Counted from the stretch's first letter, positions 43,359 to 52,589 are shown. The stretch: DNA of 64,000 nt from VRUE01 sp963745915 (GCA_963745915.1 CAVUZA010000002.1:1612001-1676000); one strand, 5' to 3'. Translations and numbers: made by a program. Notes: generated from the sequence alone by a model not told the origin.

Positions 43359-43697
43359 ATGGCAGCAATCGCTTGGAGGGTCGAGGAGCTGGCGGCGCAG
43401 CGCGGCTGGGGGGCGCGGCGGCTTGCCGAGGAGGCTGGGCTCGACCAGAAGACGGTGCGCAACATCCTCGCCGGGCGAGCGACGCGGGTCGACCTCAACA
43501 CGATCGAGCGGCTTTCGCGGGCGCTCGGCGTGGGGCCGGGGTCTCTCTGGGAGCTTGGCGCCGATCCCGCGGGTGCATGGGAGAGGACGGCGGGCGCCGC
43601 GGGCGAGGCTGGGGCCGGCGAGCTCGACGAGGTTCTCGCCGGCAGCTGGCCGGAGCCGATCGACTCGGGCTTGGAGAGAGCTCTCCGGTCGCCTTGA
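43359..43697 (+). CDS. XRE-family antitoxin
   Basis: 112 aa. HTH: 'WRVEELAAQRGWGARRLAEEAGLDQKTVRNILAGRATRVDLNTIERLSRALGV'. The C-terminal 40 residues ('LDEVLAGSWPEPIDSGLERALRSP') are likely to bind the toxin encoded next, with which it overlaps (TTGA). The module sits between the two mutase subunit genes. Confidence 0.8.
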   Translation: MAAIAWRVEELAAQRGWGARRLAEEAGLDQKTVRNILAGRATRVDLNTIERLSRALGVGPGSLWELGADPAGAWERTAGAAGEAGAGELDEVLAGSWPEPIDSGLERALRSP

Positions 43698-44176
43698 GCC
43701 GCTGCTATCTGGACACGAACTTCCTCTACGCGCACCTGCGCTCGAAGCGGGGCGCGACCCTCGGGCCGGTCGAGGCCTGGCGGGCGCGGGCGCGGGCCGA
43801 GATCGAGGATGGCGGCGGCGTGATCAGCGCCCTGGTGCTGGACGAGCTCGCGTACCGGCTCGTCCTTTCCTGGCTGCGCGACGACGGCGATGAGGATCCG
43901 CTCACGACCTATCGCGCCGACGCTCGCAATGTGATGCGTGCGATGCGGCGTCGCCTGACCGCGGCGTGGCGCGCGGTCGACGCCCTGCCTCTCGAGCTGC
44001 AGCCAACGGAGCATGCCGTGGTCGACGGCGCCAAGGCTCTGATGTCGCAACCCGGCCTCTCGCCCCGCGACGCCTTCCACGCCGCCCATGCGATCGCCGC
44101 CGGCTGCGACCTGATCGTCAGCTCGGACTCCGGCTTCGACCTGGTTTCGGGGCTGGGCCGCCTCGCCCCCGAGTAG
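43694..44176 (+). CDS. PIN-domain toxin partner of the XRE antitoxin
   Basis: 160 aa from TTG 43694. PIN motifs: first Asp in 'CYLDTNFLYAHLRSKRG', Glu in 'ISALVLDELAYRLVLSWL', and 'LSPRDAFHAAHAIAAGCDLIVSSDSGFD' with the last two Asp. All four acidic positions of a PIN RNase are present. XRE-PIN pairings are less common than VapBC with AbrB- or RHH-type antitoxins. No better ATG or GTG start precedes the first beta-strand. Confidence 0.82.
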   Translation: MSRCYLDTNFLYAHLRSKRGATLGPVEAWRARARAEIEDGGGVISALVLDELAYRLVLSWLRDDGDEDPLTTYRADARNVMRAMRRRLTAAWRAVDALPLELQPTEHAVVDGAKALMSQPGLSPRDAFHAAHAIAAGCDLIVSSDSGFDLVSGLGRLAPE

Positions 44177-44221
44177 AGCCGGGGCAACGTTTTCGGCCTC
44201 ACCGCTAATGTTCCCGCCGCA

Positions 44222-44641
44222 ATGGAGGCAGCAACCGCCCGCAAGATCCGCGTCGTCGTCGCCAAGCCCGGCCTGGACGGGCACGACCGCGGGGCGAAGA
44301 TCATCGCCCGGGCCCTGCGCGACGCGGGCATGGAGGTGATCTACACCGGCCTGCACCAGACGCCGGAGCAGATCGCCGAGACGGTGATCCAGGAGGACGC
44401 CGACGCGGTCGGCCTCTCGATCCTCTCCGGCGCCCACATGACCCTGGTGCCGCGGGTGGTCGAGCTGCTCGCCGCCCAGGGCGTCGACGACGTGATGGTG
44501 ACCGTGGGGGGGACGATCCCCGCCGAGGACATCCCCGAGCTGCAGAAGCTCGGCGTCGCCGCCGTCTTCACCCCCGGCGCCGGGACCGACGAGATCGTAG
44601 ATTTCATCCGCGACGGTGCCGCAGAACGTCACACGACTTGA
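44222..44641 (+). CDS. B12-binding small subunit of acyl-CoA mutase
   Basis: 139 aa. Cobalamin-binding motif DxHxxG as 'KPGLDGHDRGAKII' (lower-axial His), then 'VGLSILSGAHM' (SxL) and 'VTVGGTIPAEDI' (GG). This equals the C-terminal domain of methylmalonyl-CoA mutase as a separate protein, or IcmB. Start ten bases after TAATGT (44206-44211). It works with the large subunit at 41692 despite the intervening toxin-antitoxin genes. Confidence 0.93.
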   Translation: MEAATARKIRVVVAKPGLDGHDRGAKIIARALRDAGMEVIYTGLHQTPEQIAETVIQEDADAVGLSILSGAHMTLVPRVVELLAAQGVDDVMVTVGGTIPAEDIPELQKLGVAAVFTPGAGTDEIVDFIRDGAAERHTT

Positions 44642-44649
44642 TGCATAGG

Positions 44650-44673
44650 TAGACTGATTGACTCGTCAGTCAA
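44650..44673 (+). promoter_or_regulatory. Promoter with TetR-type operator for the ETF operon
   Basis: TAGACT -10 (44650-44655) is followed at once by TTGACT-cgtc-AGTCAA (44658-44673), a perfect 6-4-6 inverted repeat of the kind bound by TetR-family fatty-acid regulators. A repressor here would block transcription start. No TetR gene is in the window. Confidence 0.6.
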
Positions 44674-44717
44674 CCGCTTGAGACCAACCCGAGAACGAAG
44701 CCAAGGAGGCTTGAACC

Positions 44718-45509
44718 TTGAAGATCTGCGTCCTGGTCAAGGAGGTCCCGGACGCCGCCGTTCAGAAGCGCATCGACCCCAACACGATGCGCCTGGACCG
44801 CAGCGGCGAGAAGAACCTCAACCCCTTCGACACCCACGCCATCGAGGCCGCCATGCAGATCAAGGAGGGCGGCGCAATCCCGGTCGACGAGGTCGTCGCC
44901 GTGACGATGGGCCCCGACTCCGCCGTCCGCGCCCTGCACAAGGCGGTGGCGCTCGGCGCCGATCGCTCGGTGCACCTCTCCGACGAGGCGCTGGCCGGCT
45001 CCGACGTCTGCGCCACCGGCTACTCGCTGGCCAAGGTGCTCGAGGCCGAGAGCCCGGACCTGGTCCTGCTCGGCCAGCAGTCCGATGACGGCGAGTGCTA
45101 CACGATCGGCGCCGTCGTCGCCGACCACCTGAAGATGCCCTCGCTGACGCAGGTGATCAAGATCGACGTCACCGACGGCAAGCTGCGCTGCGAGCGCCAG
45201 GCCGAGTACGGCTACGACACGGTCGAGGTCGAGCTGCCCGCCGTGATCAGCGTCGGCGACGCGATCAACGAGCCGCGCTACCCCAGCCTGAAGGCGATCA
45301 TGGGGGCGAAGAAGAAACCCCTCGACGCGAAGGCGACCGGCGACGTCGGCATCGACGGCGGCATGGTCGGCGAGGGCGGCTCGAAGACGAAGGTCCTGGC
45401 GCTCAGCGATCCGCCCGCCAAGCAGGCCGGCGAGATCATCGAGGACGAGGACACCAACGAGACGGTCGAAAAGATCGTCGCCTGGCTCGACGAGAGGAAG
45501 CTGATCTAG
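44718..45509 (+). CDS. etfB: Electron transfer flavoprotein, beta subunit
   Basis: 263 aa from TTG with AAGGAGG upstream (44703-44709). 'MKICVLVKEVPDAAVQKRID', the AMP/FAD-contact region 'VTMGPDSAVRALHKAVALGADR', 'DLVLLGQQSDDGE' and the signature 'LPAVISVGDAINEPRYPSLKAIMGAKKKPL' identify EtfB. It accepts electrons from acyl-CoA dehydrogenases such as the one at 32349. First gene of etfB-etfA-ETF-QO; the next gene follows without spacing. Confidence 0.95.
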   Translation: MKICVLVKEVPDAAVQKRIDPNTMRLDRSGEKNLNPFDTHAIEAAMQIKEGGAIPVDEVVAVTMGPDSAVRALHKAVALGADRSVHLSDEALAGSDVCATGYSLAKVLEAESPDLVLLGQQSDDGECYTIGAVVADHLKMPSLTQVIKIDVTDGKLRCERQAEYGYDTVEVELPAVISVGDAINEPRYPSLKAIMGAKKKPLDAKATGDVGIDGGMVGEGGSKTKVLALSDPPAKQAGEIIEDEDTNETVEKIVAWLDERKLI

Positions 45510-46481
45510 ATGGCAGGCATTCTCACCTACGCCCTCCACGACGGCGAGGGCAACTTCAACAAGAACTCGCTCGGGGCGGTCTCCGAGGCGGCCAGGCTGG
45601 CCGGCGAGATCGGCGGCGAGGCCGCCGCGCTGGTGGTCGGCGACGTCGCCGACGACGCCTGCGCCGCGCTCGGCAACTACGGCGCCGCCAAGGTCTACCG
45701 CGCCAAGGGCGTGCCCGAGGGCCTGGCCCAGCCGATCGTCGACGCGATGGCCAAGGTGATCGGCGACCAGGGCTTCTCCTACGCCCTCTTCGGCGGCGGC
45801 CTGCTCGGCTTCGAGATCGGCGCCGGGCTCACCGCCCGCCTCAACGCGGGCGTGACGATGGAGGTGACCAAGGTCAAGGTGCAGGACGGCAAGCTGATCG
45901 CCGAGCGCCCGATCCTGCAGGACTCCAAGGTCGCCGACGTCGAGTGCGTGGGCGAGCCGGGGATCATCATCGGCCGCCTCAACGCCTTCGACGCCAACGA
46001 GACCGGCGGCAGCGCCGAGGTCGTCGACGTCGAGGTCGAGCTCTCGCCCTGGTCGACCAAGGCGACGATGGTGACGCGCGGCGAGCAGCGCGGCGCCGAC
46101 GTCAACATCGAGGACGCCGAGATCCTGGTCGGCGGCGGCCGCGGCCTCGGCGCCGCGGAGGGCTTCCAGCAGTGCGAGGAGCTGGCCGAGGCGATGGGCG
46201 GGGCGGTTGCCGCGACCCGCGCCGTGGTCGACGCCGGCTGGTACCCCTATGCGGCCCAGATCGGCCAGACCGGCAAGACGGTCGCGCCGAAGCTCTACCT
46301 GGCCGCCGGCATCTCCGGTGCGATCCAGCACAAGGTCGGGATGCAGAGCTCGGAGAACATCCTCGCGATCAACAAGGACCAGAACGCGCCGATCTTCGAG
46401 TTCTCGGACCTCGGCGTGGTGGGCGACCTGCACAAGATCGTCCCCAAGCTGACCGAGGCGATCAAGGCGAAGAAGGGCTGA
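45510..46481 (+). CDS. etfA: Electron transfer flavoprotein, alpha subunit
   Basis: 323 aa. The C-terminal FAD domain carries 'LVGGGRGLGAAEGFQQCEELAEAMGG', 'AAQIGQTGKTVAPKLYLAAGISGAIQH' and 'ENILAINKDQNAPIFEFSDLGVVGDLHKIVPKL', the family signature. It holds the FAD that shuttles electrons to ETF-QO, encoded two bases downstream. Confidence 0.95.
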   Translation: MAGILTYALHDGEGNFNKNSLGAVSEAARLAGEIGGEAAALVVGDVADDACAALGNYGAAKVYRAKGVPEGLAQPIVDAMAKVIGDQGFSYALFGGGLLGFEIGAGLTARLNAGVTMEVTKVKVQDGKLIAERPILQDSKVADVECVGEPGIIIGRLNAFDANETGGSAEVVDVEVELSPWSTKATMVTRGEQRGADVNIEDAEILVGGGRGLGAAEGFQQCEELAEAMGGAVAATRAVVDAGWYPYAAQIGQTGKTVAPKLYLAAGISGAIQHKVGMQSSENILAINKDQNAPIFEFSDLGVVGDLHKIVPKLTEAIKAKKG

Positions 46482-46482
46482 G

Positions 46483-48180
46483 ATGCCCGCTGTAGCACCG
46501 AGCGAGTTCCCGCCGCCGTTCGATCCGGCCGACGCGATCGGCCCGCCGACCGACTCCCCGGACGAGCGGATCGAGGTCGGCATCGCGATCGTCGGCGGCG
46601 GGCCGGCCGGCCTCGCCTGCGCCAACCGGCTGATGCAGCTGCTGGCGGACGAGCCGGAGCTGACCGAGAAGCTGGGCGAAGTCCCGGTGGCCGTGATCGA
46701 GAAGGGCAAGGTCGCCGGCGCCCACCTGCTCTCCGGCGCCAACATGAAGCCCTCGGCGATGGAAGCGCTCTTCCCCGACCTGCCCAAGGAGGAGTGGCCG
46801 GTCTACCAGGAGGTGACCAAGGACGCGGTCTACCTGCTGACCTCGAAGGCGGCGCTGCCGCTGAAGCCGATGCCGCCCAACTTCCGCAACCACGGCAACT
46901 ACGTCACCTCGGTCTCCAAGCTGGGCCGCTTCCTCGCCGACAAAGCCGAAGAAGCCGGCGTCTACATCCTCTCCGAGACTGCCGCGACCAAGCTGCTGGT
47001 CGAGGACCGCGTGGTCAAGGGCGTGCGCTCGGGCGACCGCGGCCGCGGCAAGGAGGGCGAAGAGCTGGGCAACTTCGAGCCCGGCTCCGACGTCGTCGCC
47101 AAGGCGACGGTGCTGGCCGAGGGCACGGTCGGCCACCTCAGCTACGCCGCCTACGACTACTTCGACCTGCACGGCGCCGACCCGATGCGCTGGGAGCTCG
47201 GGGTGAAGGAGGTCTGGGAGGTCCCCAAGCCGCTCGACCGGGTGATCCACACGATGGGCTGGCCGCTGCGCAAGTCGCCGCGCTTCAACGAGTTCGGCGG
47301 CACCTTCATCTACCCGATGGGCGAGGACAAGCTCTGCATCGGCCTGGTCGCCGGGCTCGACTACACCGACGCGACCTTCAGCGTCCACGACGCCCTGCAG
47401 CTGATCAAGACCCACCCCTTCGTCAAGGACCTGCTCGAGGGCGGCAAGCGGGTCGCCTGGGGGGCGAAGACGATCCCGTCGGGCGGCTACTTCTCGATGC
47501 CCAAGCGGCTGGCCGTGCCCGGCATGGTGATCGCCGGCGACGCGGCGAGCATGGTCAACGTGCCGACCCTGAAGGGCGTCCACTACGCGATGCACGCCGG
47601 CATGTACGCCGCCGAGGCGATCGTCGAGGCGCTGAAGGAGGACTCGGTCAACTTCGAGGCCTACGACGAGAAGGTCCACAGCTCGCTGATCGAGAAGGAC
47701 CTGTTCGAATCGCGCAACATGCGCCAGCCCTTCAGCAAGGGCTTCTTCGTCGGCGGCGCGATGGCCTCGGCGATGACGATCACCAAAGGCAACTTCCCGG
47801 GCGGCCACTGGTCCCAGGAGCACGACTCGGAGATCGAGATGCACCTGGGCAGGGCCGGCGAGATGTACCCCAAGCCCGACAACGAGCTCACCTTCGCCAA
47901 GCTCGACTCGGTCTTCCTCTCCGGCAACGCGACCCGCGACGACGCCCCCAACCACGTCCGCATCCAGACCAAGGTGCCGCGCGAGATCGCCCAGACCTGG
48001 GTCTCGATGTGCCCGGCGCAGGTCTACGAGATCCCCGACGAGCAGCTCGAGAACGGCGCCGCCGAGGTCGACGTCCACGTCACCGCCTCCAACTGCGTCC
48101 AGTGCGGCGCGATCACCGCCAAGGGCGGCAGGCTGACGCTGCCCGAGGGCGGCGACGGCCCGCTGTACCAGGAAACCTGA
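46483..48180 (+). CDS. ETF:quinone oxidoreductase-like protein with incomplete Fe-S motif
   Basis: 565 aa. FAD-binding 'VGIAIVGGGPAGLACANRLM' at about residue 32, quinone/membrane region in the middle ('GGYFSMPKRLAVPGMVIAGDAASMVNVPTLKGVHYAMHAG') and the C-terminal ferredoxin-like domain. ETF-QO proteins bind a 4Fe-4S cluster through C-xn-C-x2-C-x2-C. Here 'MCPAQVYE' and 'NCVQCGAITAKGG' supply three Cys, and the fourth position is Ile. The cluster may be 3Fe-4S, use another ligand, or be altered. The enzyme delivers ETF electrons to the quinone pool. Confidence 0.9.
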   Translation: MPAVAPSEFPPPFDPADAIGPPTDSPDERIEVGIAIVGGGPAGLACANRLMQLLADEPELTEKLGEVPVAVIEKGKVAGAHLLSGANMKPSAMEALFPDLPKEEWPVYQEVTKDAVYLLTSKAALPLKPMPPNFRNHGNYVTSVSKLGRFLADKAEEAGVYILSETAATKLLVEDRVVKGVRSGDRGRGKEGEELGNFEPGSDVVAKATVLAEGTVGHLSYAAYDYFDLHGADPMRWELGVKEVWEVPKPLDRVIHTMGWPLRKSPRFNEFGGTFIYPMGEDKLCIGLVAGLDYTDATFSVHDALQLIKTHPFVKDLLEGGKRVAWGAKTIPSGGYFSMPKRLAVPGMVIAGDAASMVNVPTLKGVHYAMHAGMYAAEAIVEALKEDSVNFEAYDEKVHSSLIEKDLFESRNMRQPFSKGFFVGGAMASAMTITKGNFPGGHWSQEHDSEIEMHLGRAGEMYPKPDNELTFAKLDSVFLSGNATRDDAPNHVRIQTKVPREIAQTWVSMCPAQVYEIPDEQLENGAAEVDVHVTASNCVQCGAITAKGGRLTLPEGGDGPLYQET

Positions 48181-48252
48181 CGCCGCGGGCGTTTGGATCT
48201 GGCGCGTTTCTGCGCGCCATACGCGCGTCCCGGCCTCCTATGGTCGGCGGCG

Positions 48253-48453
48253 GTGGGCACGCTACTCGGTCAGATCGCGACGATCGTCGGCCTCTTGGCC
48301 GGTGGGATCGCCGTTGGCGGGTTCCTTGGACACGCGCGGCCCAGCCTGCTGGGTAGCTCAGAGCTGGAACTCAGGAAGGCGACCACAGTCGGTGGTCTAG
48401 CTGGACTGGCCGTCGCGGTGGCGCTGGCGGCTCTGTCGGTCGCAATTGGGTAA
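48253..48453 (+). CDS. Small two-helix membrane protein, 66 aa
   Basis: GTG 48253 lies eight bases after TATGGT (48239-48244), a leaderless arrangement. The product has two hydrophobic segments ('IATIVGLLAGGIAVGGFLG' and 'VGGLAGLAVAVALAALSVAIG') around a short polar loop. No family is recognised. It starts the less GC-biased stretch that runs to 52.5 kb. Confidence 0.45.
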   Translation: MGTLLGQIATIVGLLAGGIAVGGFLGHARPSLLGSSELELRKATTVGGLAGLAVAVALAALSVAIG

Positions 48454-48483
48454 TGTATTGTCTTAGTGAAGGGAGAGTTCAGG

Positions 48484-48705
48484 GTGAGCGAGACCAAAGC
48501 CTATGTCCTTTTCGTCGTGGCGCTTCTCGTGATTTCTGGCGCTGTGCTAGTCGCGTGCATCAAGGCCGGCGCTGGTGGCGGTGTCCTCGGCCTGGTGTTT
48601 GGCTTGTCCTGCGTCGCCGGCGGCTACTTCTCTTCGGTGATCGTGATGCACTACGGGCAGCGTCGCGAGCGTCAGAAACGCGAACAGCTCCTGATTTCGA
48701 AATAG
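48484..48705 (+). CDS. Small membrane protein, 73 aa
   Basis: GTG 48484 with AAGGGAG eight bases upstream. Two transmembrane helices ('AYVLFVVALLVISGAVLVA' and 'GGVLGLVFGLSCVAGGYFSSVIV') are followed by a basic tail 'GQRRERQKREQLLISK'. Function unknown. It is probably co-transcribed with the preceding small gene. Confidence 0.5.
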   Translation: MSETKAYVLFVVALLVISGAVLVACIKAGAGGGVLGLVFGLSCVAGGYFSSVIVMHYGQRRERQKREQLLISK

Positions 48706-48712
48706 CGGCGCC

Positions 48713-50912
48713 CTAGGGGGCGAATCGGTTGCTTGCGCCCGGGAGCCTGGAGTAACTCGGCCACCATCCTGGCGGCAGCCCCCGAGAAGGCGGTCCAGCG
48801 GGAAATGGACCGCGGGCTTCGATCCGCGAGCACTGGTGCGGGTCAAGTGGGGCGACCAGCAGGAAGACCGCGGCTGGAAGGGCGTTGATGACCGGCACCG
48901 AAGCGCCCGGGGATTCCGTCCAGGCGATCTGAGGCGGGGGCACCGGTGAGCCGGGGTCTTCGGGAGTGATCACAAGCGCGTTGAATTCCCCTGCGTTGAC
49001 GATCCGGCGCCAGTCGCGGCAACGCTTGATCGTCCTGAAGCCTCCATGCGGGCCGGGCTCGCCGATGTAGCGAACCTCGTTGGAGAGGTCGGCCCCGGCG
49101 AAGACGTACTGCCCATAGGCGGCCGGAACGCCAACGATCCCGATCTTCACTCCGTGCTGGTCGAGCGCCCAGGTCTGGATCAGGCTCCACTGTGGCGTCG
49201 CGCGGAAGCCGGGATTGTCCAGCGGTGGCGCCGCGTCGGCGACGTAGCGATTGTCGAAGTAGTGGCGCTGAACCGGGTAGCCGATGACGGCTATGGCGCA
49301 AAAGAGCCCGACGAGGGCCGGGAGACGGTATCGGCCGTGGTCAGCGCTGAGCAGCCACGCGGGCATGAGCACGGCGATCCCGGCAAGCGCGATCCCGGCG
49401 ACCAGGTCTGGCTGGATCCGATTCTGCCGAAGTGGCTGCGCCAACCGTGAGAAGCACGGCATAGGCCGGCACGATCACCCGTCTGGCCATCCAGCGGGAC
49501 TCGACCAGGGGCAGCAGGACGAGGCCGATCGCGAGGCCAGGTGCCGCATAGCGCAGGTTCGAGGCGAACCCATAAGGCCCGCCTGCGGGGCCGGAAGCGG
49601 AGACCGGGTTGAAGACGTGAGCGAGCAGGATTGTGAGGCCGGCGAGCGCGACCAAGCGGATCACGGTTCCATGCCGCCGCCGCAGGCCGAGTCCGAGGCC
49701 GGCCAGTCCGGCAAAGGCCACCGCGAACCAGAGTGGGCCCAGCGTCTCGGAGAATCCCGGCAGGAAGTAGTGGCTCCATGCATGCTGATCCGCCAGGTAC
49801 TCGGCGATCGAGTGGGCGGGTCGCGGGTAAAGCGGTTCCTGGCTTGGTCCGGTGAGCGGCCCCAGCGTCAGCCAGGGCAGCGGATTGCCGGCATGGAAAA
49901 GGTTGCGCAAGTACCAGAATCCACCGCCGACGATTACGCCTCCAACCCAGATCGCCGCCTGTCGCGACGGGCGCCGATGCCTGGCCGCGACAACGAGGCC
50001 AATCGTGAGCACGGCCACTGGGGCGAGCATCGTCACCTTGGTTCCCACGGCCAGTCCTGCGGCCAGCGCGGCGATTGCGAGCGGACCCGGCTCGACCCCG
50101 AGGTGTCCGGCGTCGGAGCCCTTTTTTCGCCGGGGATCGACGGCGGTGAAGAGGAGGGCCACGGCCGCCAATAGACAGGCGAGCGCCGCGATATCGCCGG
50201 GCGCGTTGCCGGCCTGCACAAGCATCATGTCGGAGTTGACCACCAGAGCCGCTCCGAGCAGGGTTGCGGCAGCGAGCCCGAAGGGACGGCCGACGCACCA
50301 GCCGGCGAGCAGGGCGACCCCGAGCCACCCGAAGTTGAGCAGCGGCGAGATCACGTCATTGCCGAAGACGACCATGCCGAGTGTGTGCAGCAGCTCGGAG
50401 TTGAGCGGGTAGTACCAGACGGCGAGCTTGAGCGGGTCCGTCTGAAGCAGGCCGGTAATCGACCCGGTCTGCTGAAACCAGGCTGCCAGGGGCAGGTGGT
50501 ACCAGGTGCTGTCCTGCCTGTAGATGCCGACGTCGAAGCTGTGAAGGACCGGTCCTGCCCAGTGGATCGCACAGAGCAGCGCCGCGCCGACCGCAAGGAG
50601 GATCTCAGGCCGGCCCGCAGGAGTAGATCCCGTCACGGTTGCCTGGCCAGGCGGGAGGGGCCATAGGCGCAAGGCCACCGCCGGAGCGGCGGCGGCAACC
50701 GCCAGCCCCGGGACATCGAAGAGGCCCACCAGGCCAAGTGCCTCGCAGGTGACGGTCGCGACCGAGATCCCGAGGACGAGGCCTGCCAACAGCGCCGACG
50801 AGCCCGTCCAGCTCGGCGCCAACCAGAGTCGCAGTGAGTGAGCGGTGGTTCCGAAACAGGCGAGCACGAACGCAAGAAGGAGTAGCCCGCTCAGGTAACT
50901 GGGCGCATTCAT
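48713..50912 (-). pseudogene. Polytopic membrane protein (GT-C glycosyltransferase-like), frameshifted
   Basis: From ATG 50912 about 490 residues form ten or more transmembrane helices with 'FDVGIYRQDSTWYHLPLAAWFQQTG' and 'YYPLNSELLHTLGMVVFGNDV', a pattern of GT-C-type (dolichol-mannose transferase-like) proteins. After 'VPAYAVLLTV' the frame changes. The second frame continues with another membrane segment ('LVAGIALAGIAVLMPAWLL') and about 190 soluble residues to TAG at 48713-48715. One surplus base at about 49441-49446 (GTTGG, minus strand) explains it; removing it gives 'LLTVAQPLRQNRIQPDLVAG' and a 732-aa protein. It may be a sequence error or a real inactivation. Confidence 0.7.
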
Positions 50913-50941
50913 GTGGGCCCGACTGATATAAGGCGGCTGCC
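50913..50941. promoter_or_regulatory. Short divergent promoter region
   Basis: The 29-base gap contains GATATAAG. TATAAG (50927-50932) is nine bases before ATG 50942 on the plus strand. On the minus strand the same TATA patch could serve the membrane protein gene at 50912 (about 12 bases). The two promoters overlap. Confidence 0.45.
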
Positions 50942-52561
50942 ATGCTCCGTCACCACGCCAGCAGACTCGCATTTCTTGCGGCCGCTGTGACGCTCGCTGC
51001 GCTCGTTGCTCTCACCGTTTCGGCGAGTCGCTCCGGCAACGCCGCCTACCCGGGGGCAAACGGCCGCATCGCCTACGCCTATGGCGCGAGCTACGGCTAC
51101 GGCGGAGGCTCGATTTGGTCGGCAAATCCCGACGGCGGCTCCCCGACGACGCTGACCAGTGGGACCAATGACAACTCGCCTACATACTCGCCGGACGGCG
51201 GCAGGGTCGCATTCGAACGGGACCTGGGCATTGCGGTGATGAATGCCGATGGCGCAGCCCTGACGCAGTTGATCAACGGCAGCGGCACCACATCGAGCGA
51301 AACCAAATTCGAGACGGAATACGAAACCTCGGAGAATCCGCCGCGCACCATTCCGGTGGTCCGAATTTACACCGTGCGCGGAAAATGGCACTCCTTCGGA
51401 GGGCCGTCCTTCTCGCCGGACGGGAAGCAGCTTGCGATATCGGAGGGGATTGAAGACACCGCGTTCACGACCATCTGTGCAGTCGAAACCAAAGGCGAAG
51501 AAGAATGCCTCGAATACAGCAACCCGGACGCGTTCTTCGATTACGAATACGAATGCCTGACCTGCAGCTCCGGGATCATCACGATCGACTCGAAAACCGG
51601 AGCGAAGACCGGGGTCGTCACGACGGCACCGAAAGGCAGCTACGACTACCAACCCGCCTACTCGGTGGACGGGAAGATCGCCTTTGTTCGCAGCATGTCG
51701 CCGGGCCGCGGACTCTTCGTCGTTGATGCGCCGGGGGGTTCGCCCACTCAGGTGGCATCTGGTTACAACCTCGCCGAACCTGATTTCTCGCCGGACGGCA
51801 CGAAGATCGCGTTCAGTCATGGTGGGGAACTGGCGATCGTCGGTGCGGCGGGCGGACCATTGACGGTTCTCCCGACACCGACTCCCTCCGACGCGTTCAG
51901 CAGCGCTGCCAGCAACCCGGTGTTCTCGCCGGATGGCGCGACGATCGCCTTCGAACGCACGATCTTTTTTCCCGGGAAATGGGATTACGGCATCAACACG
52001 ATCGGCACGGACGGCAGCGGGCTGACAAAGGTCATCGACCACGGCTCGTCCCCGAGCTGGCAGCCACTCGCTGTTTCCGCGCCTCCGCAGACTCCGCCCA
52101 GGGCGATCGTTCGCAAGGGCCGGATCAGGCTCAACAAGAAGAATCAGGCTGTGATCGGAGCGATCTTCTGTGGAAGCTCTCCCTGCGCGCTCAAGGTTAT
52201 GGTGGCGCTGCTGAAGATTCGCAAGCCCAAGGCGAAAAGGGGGAAGCACCCTCGCATGGCGTCCGGGGCGGCTACGAGCAAGAAGCCGAAGAAGAGGGCT
52301 CGAAGCAGGACCTACAAGATCAAGGGAATGGTGCCGAGAGGGCTGGCACCGGGCCAGAAGGGCAAGGTTAAGGTCAGGGTCGGGGGCAGAGCGCTGGTCG
52401 CCCTACGCAAGGCCGGCAAGGGTGCGTCAACGGTGAAGATCAGGGTCACTGACGGCCTTGGCGTGAATGTGCTGACTATGAAGTCGAACCTCTTGCCCCC
52501 CAGGAAGCACAAGAAGCCCAAGAGGCACGGGAAGCACCGCAAGACGAAGACGCAGCGCTGA
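50942..52561 (+). CDS. Secreted PD40 beta-propeller protein with basic C-terminus
   Basis: 539 aa. Signal peptide at residues 1-33 (hydrophobic 'LAFLAAAVTLAALVALTVSA'), then six or so PD40 repeats ('SPTYSPDGGRVAFERD', 'PSFSPDGKQLAISE', 'PDFSPDGTKIAFSHG', 'PVFSPDGATIAFER'), as in TolB. The last 130 residues are Lys/Arg-rich with an 'RKGRIRLNKKNQAVIGAIFCGSSPC' segment, ending 'KHKKPKRHGKHRKTKTQR', probably wall- or polyanion-binding. Codon use is less GC-biased than in the rest of the window. It resembles the pilus-locus propeller protein (1166-3583) in layout, not in repeat sequence. Confidence 0.8.
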   Translation: MLRHHASRLAFLAAAVTLAALVALTVSASRSGNAAYPGANGRIAYAYGASYGYGGGSIWSANPDGGSPTTLTSGTNDNSPTYSPDGGRVAFERDLGIAVMNADGAALTQLINGSGTTSSETKFETEYETSENPPRTIPVVRIYTVRGKWHSFGGPSFSPDGKQLAISEGIEDTAFTTICAVETKGEEECLEYSNPDAFFDYEYECLTCSSGIITIDSKTGAKTGVVTTAPKGSYDYQPAYSVDGKIAFVRSMSPGRGLFVVDAPGGSPTQVASGYNLAEPDFSPDGTKIAFSHGGELAIVGAAGGPLTVLPTPTPSDAFSSAASNPVFSPDGATIAFERTIFFPGKWDYGINTIGTDGSGLTKVIDHGSSPSWQPLAVSAPPQTPPRAIVRKGRIRLNKKNQAVIGAIFCGSSPCALKVMVALLKIRKPKAKRGKHPRMASGAATSKKPKKRARSRTYKIKGMVPRGLAPGQKGKVKVRVGGRALVALRKAGKGASTVKIRVTDGLGVNVLTMKSNLLPPRKHKKPKRHGKHRKTKTQR

Positions 52562-52589
52562 GGACGGAGGAGCCCTGTAGCTTGCGGCC

